Shown: positions 1 to 6,035 of the stretch, piece after piece
Layout: every line of letters begins with the position of its first letter
How positions within the stretch are numbered: the first letter of the stretch is position 1
Source of the DNA: an uncultured Prevotellaceae bacterium
GTDB lineage: Bacteria; Bacteroidota; Bacteroidia; Bacteroidales; Bacteroidaceae
Assembly (NCBI GenBank): GCA_945827465.1
Contig: CALZOH010000133.1
Span: 1 to 9,052, forward strand
Length of the DNA stretch: 9,052 nucleotides
Direction: 5' to 3'
Translations under genes and position numbers: made by a program
Notes under the pieces: generated by a model
The model's input: only the letters and a program-made list of their open reading frames with translations
What the model was told of the DNA's origin: nothing
Databases searched by the model: none

Positions 1-234
1 GTTCCCCACGAGCGCGGCAAGCTTTTCCCGCCCGGGAAAACGTTCCCCACGAGCCGGGCAAGGTTTTCCCGCCCGGGAAAACGTTCCCCTGGAGCCGGGC
101 AAGGTTTTCCCGCCCGGGGAAATGTTCCTCGGAAACCGGGCAAGGTTTTCCCGCTTGGGAAAATGTCCCTCGGAAACCGGGCAAGGTTTTCCCGCCCTGG
201 AAAACGTTCCTCGGAAACCGAGCAAGGTTTTCCC
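1..234. repeat. 41-bp tandem repeat array, about 5.7 copies, hairpin-bearing
   Basis: Units start at 1, 42, 83, 124 and 165 (each exactly 41 bases), with a sixth from 206 that breaks off near 234. Each unit begins GTTCC or GTCCC and contains a core close to GTTTTCCCGCCCGGGAAAAC, a 9-bp inverted repeat around a 2-base loop. Copy 2 has it perfect. Copies 3 and 4 carry changes that leave T-G or G-T pairs, and copy 5 has one mismatch. In copies 4-6 the first half (CTCGGAAACC followed by GGG or GAG) forms a second small hairpin, perfect in copy 6. The period is not a multiple of three and there are no spacers, so this is neither coding nor CRISPR. The array may continue left of the window. Its function is unknown. 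Confidence 0.95.
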
Positions 235-480
235 ATTGATTCCACCCTAAACATCTCCTTCGTTTGACCGGTTCGCTCACATGAAATGGTAACGGTGAAT
301 AACTATGATTCGATATTTGCCCTTGAAAATGCTGCTTCCGAAGAACTGAAAATGCCAATTTGTGTGGGACGGTTGCCGATTTATTAGTGAATGCGTGTAT
401 GTTTTTCAAAAATAATCCTTAACTTGCGCCACCAATTTGATGGGTAGACAATAGCGAACTCAATAATGTAAAGATCAAAA
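235..480. other. Gap between repeat array and kinase gene; no clear gene
   Basis: About 246 bases that are AT-richer than the repeats. No convincing ORF or RNA gene was seen. It presumably carries the kinase promoter, but no clean TTTG/TAnnTTTG pair is visible. The nearest partial match is TTG at 373-375 with TATGTTTT at 398-405, with a spacer slightly too long. A 17-base stretch at 268-284 (containing GTTCGCTCACAT) recurs with two mismatches beyond the far end of the kinase gene at 2236-2252. Confidence 0.5.
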
Positions 481-2175
481 ATGCAGAGTCTGAAAATTAA
501 TTCCACCTTGCAGGGAGGTAAGTACAAAATCATCGCCATGCTCGGTCAGGGAGGTTTCGGTATTACCTACCTGGCGGAGAATACCATGCTTGAAGGCAAA
601 GTGGCCATCAAGGAGTTTTTCTTTAAAGACTATTGTAACCGAGATGAAGAGACGAGTCATGTCACCATCCCGACCGAAGGCAACCGCGAAATCGTCGAGC
701 GGTTCAAGACGAAGTTCATCAAGGAAGCCCGTACCATTTTTAAGTTGAATCATCCCAATATTGTCCGCATCCTCGACATCTTCGAAGAGAACGGAACGGC
801 TTATTATGTGATGGACTATATCGAAGGCGAATCGCTGAATGATTTGGTGAAACGTCGTGGGGCCATTCCCGAGGCCGAGGCCATCGGTTACATCCGTGAA
901 GTCGGTAGCGCTCTGACCTATATTCATGGCAAGAACCTGAACCATTTGGATATCAAACCGGGTAATCTGATGAAGCGCAAGGACAACGGCAAGGTTCAAG
1001 TTATCGACTTTGGCGTTTCCAAGCAATACGACTCCACCACAGGCAACCAGACAAGCACAACGCCGGTAGGAATCAGTCACGGTTATGCCCCGATCGAACA
1101 ATATCAGAAGAACGGCGTTCAGTCCTTCTCACCCCAAAGCGATGTCTATGCGTTGGCCGCAACCCTCTATAAGTTGCTTACGGGCATCACGCCGCCTGAG
1201 GCCATGATCGTTCAGGAAGATGGTCTGCCGGTTGAAGACTTGCGGGCGAAGGGCGTTTCAGGGAGAGTTATCAACGCCATCGATGCCGCCATGCAGATGC
1301 GCAGGAAACGCACCCAAAGCGTGGCCGAGTTCCTCCGGAATCTTGAGTCGAAAGATGAAGGCGAAGCCACTGTGATTACAACGAATATTCCGAAAACAGA
1401 AGAGGAATCAAGTTCAAAGATCATTAATTTGTCAAATATTTCCAACTCTTCTGTAAACTCTGACCACGAACGCATTCTACAGGAACTAGCCAACAATATG
1501 ATCTATGTGCAGGGTGGAAGATTTACTATGGGAGTTGCCAGAAAACAGGGTTGGTTATCAGCGATATTTGAGGGGAATAACGATAATCCTGCCCATAGCG
1601 TGACATTAAGTAGCTTTTATATCTGCAAGTACGAGGTGACACAAGAACTGTGGCAGGCGGTTATGGGCAATAATCCGTCATACTACAAGGGAAATCGCAA
1701 GCCTGTGGAACAAGTGTCATGGGAAGACTGCCAAACATTCATTTCAAAGTTAAATAGCCTGACCGGCAAGAACTTTCGTCTGCCTACAGAGGCTGAATGG
1801 GAATTTGCCGCAAGGGGTGGCATCAAAAGTAAAGGCTATAAATACAGCGGAAGTAATACGATCGAAGATGTAGCTTGGTACTATGGCAATTCGGGTGGAA
1901 CCACCCACGATGTAGGAATAAAAAGCCCCAATGAATTGGGGCTCTATGACATGAGTGGTAATGTCTATGAATGGTGTAGCGATTGGTACGGAGAAAAATA
2001 TTATGGCAGCAGTCCGAGTAATAATCCAATCGGCCCCGGCAGTGGTACTTACCGTGTGAATCGTGGCGGTAGTTGGTACGACATTGCCAGGTACTGCCGC
2101 TCGTCGAATCGTTACGGCAGCACCCCAGGCTCTCGCGACGACAGTCTGGGGCTCCGCCTGTGCCTCTCCGAGTAA
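481..2175 (+). CDS. Ser/Thr protein kinase fused to FGE/C-type-lectin-fold domain; probable DGR target protein
   Basis: This is a 564-residue protein. Residues about 14-290 form a bacterial Ser/Thr kinase: Gly-rich loop GQGGFG (22-27), VAIK with Lys44, a likely alpha-C Glu82, catalytic loop HLDIKPGN (155-162) with Asp157 and Asn162, and DFG at 176-178. The usual HRD arginine is Leu156, so it is a non-RD kinase, but the residues needed for catalysis are present. Residues about 291-335 are a Ser/Asn/Glu-rich linker. Residues about 338-564 are an FGE-sulfatase (SUMF1) domain, with GGRFTMG, FRLPTEAEWEFAARGG, GLYDMSGNVYEW and RVNRGGSW (525-532). Of the two catalytic cysteines of true FGE, one aligns with Cys539 while the other position is Asp534, so formylglycine synthesis is unlikely and a binding role is favoured. 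The C-terminus matches DGR variable proteins. No signal peptide or membrane segment is seen, so the protein is probably cytoplasmic. ATG 481 is chosen because the kinase fold begins shortly after it. The ligand and kinase substrate are unknown. Confidence 0.93.
   Translation: MQSLKINSTLQGGKYKIIAMLGQGGFGITYLAENTMLEGKVAIKEFFFKDYCNRDEETSHVTIPTEGNREIVERFKTKFIKEARTIFKLNHPNIVRILDIFEENGTAYYVMDYIEGESLNDLVKRRGAIPEAEAIGYIREVGSALTYIHGKNLNHLDIKPGNLMKRKDNGKVQVIDFGVSKQYDSTTGNQTSTTPVGISHGYAPIEQYQKNGVQSFSPQSDVYALAATLYKLLTGITPPEAMIVQEDGLPVEDLRAKGVSGRVINAIDAAMQMRRKRTQSVAEFLRNLESKDEGEATVITTNIPKTEEESSSKIINLSNISNSSVNSDHERILQELANNMIYVQGGRFTMGVARKQGWLSAIFEGNNDNPAHSVTLSSFYICKYEVTQELWQAVMGNNPSYYKGNRKPVEQVSWEDCQTFISKLNSLTGKNFRLPTEAEWEFAARGGIKSKGYKYSGSNTIEDVAWYYGNSGGTTHDVGIKSPNELGLYDMSGNVYEWCSDWYGEKYYGSSPSNNPIGPGSGTYRVNRGGSWYDIARYCRSSNRYGSTPGSRDDSLGLRLCLSE
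2062..2172 (+). other. Putative DGR variable region (VR) at the 3' end of the kinase-FGE gene
   Basis: The encoded pattern GGSW-xxx-A-x-x-CR-x-S-x-R-xxx-x-P-xx-R-xxx-G-x-RL is that of C-type-lectin-fold DGR targets such as Treponema TvpA. At the positions that are usually variable, the codons are TAC, GAC, ATT (533-535), TAC (538), TAC, GGC, AGC (545-547), GGC, TCT (550-551) and GAC, GAC, AGT (553-555). All twelve end in C or T, and all can be derived from AAC or AAT by substituting only adenines, the signature of adenine-specific mutagenic homing. Bases 2144-2170 contain no adenine and are GC-rich, as expected for the initiation-of-mutagenic-homing (IMH) sequence. The template repeat was not found in this window, so the call rests on the pattern and not on a VR/TR alignment. 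Confidence 0.82.
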
Positions 2176-2179
2176 CAAT

Positions 2180-2196
2180 GACCGGCGCAGCCGGTC
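2180..2196 (+). promoter_or_regulatory. Perfect 7-bp GC hairpin just after the VR (candidate DGR target-recognition cruciform)
   Basis: GACCGGC (2180-2186), loop GCA, then GCCGGTC (2190-2196), beginning 5 bases after the stop codon and 10 bases after the adenine-free VR tail. No T-run follows, so it is a poor intrinsic terminator. In characterised DGRs, a short GC-rich hairpin or cruciform a few bases beyond the VR makes the VR the recipient of retrohoming. Position, stem length and small loop fit that role. Its function here is inferred. Confidence 0.7.
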
Positions 2197-2252
2197 GATC
2201 ATGCAGATAAATCCACGCATGACTTCGCCATTATGCCAGTTCGCTCACATCA

Positions 2253-2271
2253 GGGCGTATGCGATACGCCC
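2253..2271. repeat. Perfect 8-bp stem-loop in the kinase/trmN6 gap
   Basis: GGGCGTAT (2253-2260), loop GCG, ATACGCCC (2264-2271), followed by CTACAG with no T-run. It directly abuts the second copy of the GTTCGCTCACAT repeat (2239-2250). It resembles dispersed palindromic intergenic repeats more than a terminator, although a 3'-end-stabilising role for the kinase mRNA is possible. Confidence 0.6.
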
Positions 2272-2394
2272 CTACAGTTTGCGGCGAAAAACAAAATGTA
2301 ACGACACCGTCAAGGAGTGAATCTCCCGGCAAATGAATGGTAAATATGTCGGGCGCAAAGGTGTAAATCCATGGTGAAATCCAACCCAATTGTT

Positions 2395-2424
2395 TTTGTG
2401 ATTGAAACCTTCTCACTACATTTG
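2395..2424 (+). promoter_or_regulatory. Bacteroidetes-type promoter for trmN6
   Basis: TTTG at 2395-2398, an 18-base spacer, then TACATTTG at 2417-2424, which matches the TAnnTTTG -7 consensus of Bacteroidetes exactly. Transcription would begin a few bases downstream, giving a leader of roughly 20-25 bases before the ATG at 2454. It probably also drives the downstream dehydrogenase gene. Confidence 0.72.
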
Positions 2425-2453
2425 CACTCGTAAAACTTGAAACATCTTCCGCC

Positions 2454-3164
2454 ATGGGTTGTTCTTCAGATACATTTCATTTCAAACAGTTCAGCGTTTG
2501 CCACGCAGGATGTGCCATGAAGATTGGCACCGACGGTGTGTTGCTCGGACTGCTGGTGCGTAGTGAAGGACGGCGCGTGCTCGATGTGGGGACCGGCAGT
2601 GGGCTGATTGCCCTTCTCTTGGCTCAGCGCAATGCGGACGCACAGATTACGGGAATAGATATTGACGCCGATGCCTCACAGCAGGCTGCTTTGAATTTTG
2701 AAGCTTCACCTTGGAAGGAACGTCTGCATGCGGTGTGTGAAGATGTGCGCCATCATCCTGCGGAGCATGCTTATGATTTGGTGGTAAGTAATCCGCCTTA
2801 TTTTGAGCATTCCCCGGCCACATCGTCTGCAGCACGCGATACGGCGCGTTTGGGCGGAAGTCTCAGTCATGCAGAACTGCTTGATGTCGCTGCTCGCCTG
2901 TTGGCTCCCAAAGGAAGATTTGCCGTGATTCTGCCGTCGGAACAGCGCGAAGACTTCGTTTATGGAGCTTGGCAACGGGGAATGGCCTGTGAAGAGGTCA
3001 TCTTGATAAAGACTACTCCGGCGAAACCGGCTAAACGTGCTATTCTCAGTTTTGTTGCTGACGGATCTGTGCGGCAAACTGAGCGGACCTTCTGCCTTTC
3101 GCAACCCGATGGCAGGCGGAGCCCGGAATACCAACAACTTGTACAAGATTTTTTTATTAAATAA
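2454..3164 (+). CDS. trmN6: tRNA1(Val) (adenine(37)-N6)-methyltransferase
   Basis: This 236-residue class I SAM-dependent methyltransferase belongs to the TrmN6/YfiC family, which N6-methylates adenine 37 next to the anticodon of tRNA1(Val). Diagnostic features in order: FHFKQFSV (8-15), the family signature AMKIGTDGVLLG (21-32), SAM-binding motif I DVGTGSG (44-50), the acidic end of beta-2 in GIDID (67-71), and the catalytic NPPY tetrapeptide (113-116) typical of N6-adenine methyltransferases. The C-terminus SPEYQQLVQDFFIK also fits the family, and the length is usual for it. ATG 2454 leaves the conserved FKQF close to the N-terminus and lies just after a good promoter. The dehydrogenase gene follows after 26 bases, suggesting co-transcription without an obvious functional connection. 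Confidence 0.93.
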   Translation: MGCSSDTFHFKQFSVCHAGCAMKIGTDGVLLGLLVRSEGRRVLDVGTGSGLIALLLAQRNADAQITGIDIDADASQQAALNFEASPWKERLHAVCEDVRHHPAEHAYDLVVSNPPYFEHSPATSSAARDTARLGGSLSHAELLDVAARLLAPKGRFAVILPSEQREDFVYGAWQRGMACEEVILIKTTPAKPAKRAILSFVADGSVRQTERTFCLSQPDGRRSPEYQQLVQDFFIK

Positions 3165-3190
3165 ATATCAACCAATCATTCATTTTCATT

Positions 3191-6007
3191 ATGAAAGCCA
3201 AAGAACTCAGTTCATCCTATCGGAACTTCCTGAAAGGCGTGCGCCAATGGATGCCCAAAGATCATATCTATACAGACGACTTACATTGTCTTGCGTGGGG
3301 AACAGATGCCGGTTTTTATCGCTTGCTTCCTAAAATCGTGATTCGCTCGCGCTCGGAAGAAGACATTGTCAGATTGATGCAATTGGCGCAGCGCTATAAG
3401 GTGCCCGTTACGTTTAGGGCTGCCGGTACGAGTCTCTCGGGACAGGCAGTGACTGATTCAGTGCTTATCGTGGCCGGGAAGAATTGGGAAGATTACAGCG
3501 TTGCTCCCGATGCTTCTACCGTTACGTTGCAACCGGGTATCATTGGTGAGCGGGTGAATGAAATATTGCGTCCCTATCAACGAATCTTCTCTCCTGATCC
3601 GGCTTCTAAGAAATCGGCCATGGTGGGAGGCATTGTGATGAACAATGCTTCGGGAATGAATTGTGGTATTCATGCAAACAGCGATCGTATTCTGAAATCG
3701 GTAAGAATCATTTTGGCCGATGGAACCTTGCTCGACACCGGGGACGAAACTTCGCGGCAAGACTTCAGAAGAACCCATCCCGAGGTAATTGAACGTATCG
3801 AGAAACTACGCGACCGGATACGTGCCGATGAAGCATTGAGCCAGCGTATTCGCTTCAAATATTCCATTAAGAATGTGACGGGTCTGAATATCTTCCCGTT
3901 CGTATGTTACGACGACCCATTCGACATCATCACCCACCTCATGGCCGGTTCGGAAGGAACATTGGCTTTTGCCAGTCAGTTCACCATGGAAACCCGACAT
4001 CTCTATCCTTATTCTTCGTGTGCACTGCTGTTCTTCTTTAGTATGCGTGAGGCATGCGAAGCCGTTGTGGCTATGAAAGAGACTCCTGTTTACAGTTGCG
4101 AGCTGCTTGACAGCAAATCACTGGCGTCGGTTAAAGTTGCGGTAGGGAAAAAGTTGACGGCGGTGCTGACCGAGACCAAAGCAGATACTCCCGAAGAACT
4201 TCAAAGCAATATTTCGGCCATTACGGAGTCTCTTCGCTCTTTCAAACTTGCCGAACCGATACATTTTACCGACAATCCGGAGGAGATGGAGCGTTATTGG
4301 TCCATCCGGTCCGGCATTTTCCCTTCTGTGGGCGGTACTCGTCCGCTGGGTACCACGGTTCTCATCGAAGATGTGGCCTTCCATCTTAAAGATATGCCTC
4401 AAGCCTGCACAGAACTGGATGAATTGCTGCGCAGTCACGGCTACGATGATTCATGTATTTATGGTCATGCCCTGAATGGTAATGTCCACTTTATTATTTC
4501 CCAAAGGTTCGATAGCCCTGAGGATGTGGAGATGTATCGTCGCCTCATGCTCGATATAGACGCTCTCGTAGTCGACAAGTACGACGGCTCTCTCAAAGCC
4601 GAGCATGGAACAGGGCGGAACATGGCTCCTTTCGTTCGTCACGAATGGGGCGATAAGGCTTACGATGTGATGAAAGAAGTCAAGGCCATCTTTGACCCCG
4701 ATAACCTGCTGAATCCGGGTGTGATCTTTAACGATGACCCGGAATGCTTTATCAAGAATTTCAAACCGATGCCGATGGTTAACAAACATGTGGACCGTTG
4801 CATTGAATGTGGCTTCTGCGAGATCAACTGCGTGAGTTGTGGATTTACGCTCTCGTCCAGACAGCGCGTTGTTGTATGTCGTGAGATGGCCCGTTTGCGT
4901 CGATCAGGAGAAGATCCCAAGCGGTTGGCACGACTTAAAAAGCTATTCAAGTATTACGGTAACGAAACTTGCGCCGGTGACGGTCTGTGCAGTACCTCTT
5001 GCCCCATGAAAATTAATGTGGGAGATATGATCCGTGAACTTCGTAGGCAATCCTGGACTTACTCTTCTCCGGGATATGTGGCCGGTTTCTTTGCGGAACA
5101 AAACTTCCCGGCAGTGCGCAACGGTCTGCGTCCTATCCTCTCGGCGGCAGCCGGTGTGCAGACCCTGATTGGTCCCAAGGCTGTGCGCAAGGTGGGGCGC
5201 GTTCTTCATAAAGCCGGACTGCCCCTTTGGACTCCATCTTTACCGAAGCCGCGTTATGGCAAGCTTCGTGAGCAATGGTATGTGGATGATGAGAGGCCCA
5301 AGGTGCTTTACTTCCCAAGTTGTATCAATCGCACGATGGGGACGGCTATTGGCGACCCTCATCAGCGATCTCTTATCGACGAAGTAGTCAACTTTTTTGA
5401 AAAAGCCGGGTGGCAGGTGATTTTCCCGGCTAATTTGCCGGAACTCTGTTGCGGTCTGATTTGGGAAAGCAAAGGTATGCCGGCTATTGCTTGTAGCAGG
5501 TATCGTTTGCTCGACGATTTTCTTTGGGACGGATCAGAGCGGGGAACCTATCCTGTCATTTGTGACCAAAGTCCCTGTCTCAAGTTTATGCGTGAGAAGA
5601 TACGTTCTGTGTGGCCTTTTGAACTCTTTGAATTTATTCATGATTACGTGGCTCCCTCGCTGACCTTCCATCCCACCGACGAGCCAATCGCCCTTCACTT
5701 CACTTGCTCCACTCGTCAGATGGGACTTCAGCAGAAGTTCTTGGAAATGGCCCGCCGATGCAGCAGTAATGTATTTATTCCCGAAGGTGTCGGATGTTGT
5801 GGTTTTGCAGGCGACAAAGGATTTACTCATCCAGAACTGAACGCTTATGCTCTGCGCAAGCTCAGACAGCAGATTCAGGATGCCGGTATCCGGCGTGGCT
5901 TTTCCAACAGTCGAACCTGTGAAATCGGCCTGACCGAACATTCCGGCATACCTTATCAGTCGCTGATCTACCTGCTGAACGAGTGTACTGAGCCCAAGAA
6001 ATCCTGA
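3191..6007 (+). CDS. FAD-binding oxidase / iron-sulfur (GlcD-GlcF type) fusion, D-2-hydroxyacid dehydrogenase
   Basis: This 938-residue fusion of a flavin dehydrogenase with an iron-sulfur electron-transfer subunit probably oxidises a D-2-hydroxyacid (D-lactate, glycolate or D-2-hydroxyglutarate) and passes electrons to a quinone or another carrier. Residues about 45-265 form the PCMH/FAD_binding_4 domain, with RAAGTSLSGQA (76-86) and GSEGTLAF (253-260). Residues about 270-515 form the FAD-oxidase C domain, with YGHALNGNVHF (424-434) and EHGTGRN (471-477). Residues 537-547 give a CxxCxxCxxxC ferredoxin motif, and C594, C600 and C604 form a second, three-Cys set with an unusual CxxxxxCxxxCP spacing. 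Residues about 700-930 carry two CCG-type modules with CCG at 752-754 and 869-871. Architecture matches large YdiJ-like and Bacteroidetes Dld-like proteins; the exact substrate cannot be assigned. It follows trmN6 by 26 bases and converges on the ATPase gene with a 28-base gap. Confidence 0.9.
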   Translation: MKAKELSSSYRNFLKGVRQWMPKDHIYTDDLHCLAWGTDAGFYRLLPKIVIRSRSEEDIVRLMQLAQRYKVPVTFRAAGTSLSGQAVTDSVLIVAGKNWEDYSVAPDASTVTLQPGIIGERVNEILRPYQRIFSPDPASKKSAMVGGIVMNNASGMNCGIHANSDRILKSVRIILADGTLLDTGDETSRQDFRRTHPEVIERIEKLRDRIRADEALSQRIRFKYSIKNVTGLNIFPFVCYDDPFDIITHLMAGSEGTLAFASQFTMETRHLYPYSSCALLFFFSMREACEAVVAMKETPVYSCELLDSKSLASVKVAVGKKLTAVLTETKADTPEELQSNISAITESLRSFKLAEPIHFTDNPEEMERYWSIRSGIFPSVGGTRPLGTTVLIEDVAFHLKDMPQACTELDELLRSHGYDDSCIYGHALNGNVHFIISQRFDSPEDVEMYRRLMLDIDALVVDKYDGSLKAEHGTGRNMAPFVRHEWGDKAYDVMKEVKAIFDPDNLLNPGVIFNDDPECFIKNFKPMPMVNKHVDRCIECGFCEINCVSCGFTLSSRQRVVVCREMARLRRSGEDPKRLARLKKLFKYYGNETCAGDGLCSTSCPMKINVGDMIRELRRQSWTYSSPGYVAGFFAEQNFPAVRNGLRPILSAAAGVQTLIGPKAVRKVGRVLHKAGLPLWTPSLPKPRYGKLREQWYVDDERPKVLYFPSCINRTMGTAIGDPHQRSLIDEVVNFFEKAGWQVIFPANLPELCCGLIWESKGMPAIACSRYRLLDDFLWDGSERGTYPVICDQSPCLKFMREKIRSVWPFELFEFIHDYVAPSLTFHPTDEPIALHFTCSTRQMGLQQKFLEMARRCSSNVFIPEGVGCCGFAGDKGFTHPELNAYALRKLRQQIQDAGIRRGFSNSRTCEIGLTEHSGIPYQSLIYLLNECTEPKKS

Positions 6008-6035
6008 TTCAAAGCTGAAGTTTTATTGCCTTCTC

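Noticed and set aside
1..234. CRISPR array
   Set aside because: The 41-bp units are directly contiguous with no unique spacers, and the copies drift throughout their length.
475..1101. Minus-strand ORF (208 codons) opposite the kinase domain
   Set aside because: Long antisense frames are common opposite GC-biased codons. The plus-strand kinase motifs are unambiguous.
2180..2196. Intrinsic terminator of the kinase gene
   Set aside because: The stem is GC-rich but the following bases are GATCATGCAG, with no T-run. Its position relative to the VR suits a DGR hairpin better.
1750..2220. Minus-strand ORF (156 codons) opposite the FGE domain
   Set aside because: It is antisense to a clearly conserved domain, with low-complexity content and no family resemblance.
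2176..2453. DGR template repeat downstream of the VR
   Set aside because: I looked for an A-rich copy of the RGGSW-to-LGLRL coding stretch in both orientations and found none. The gap contains only hairpins, the 12-mer repeat and a promoter.
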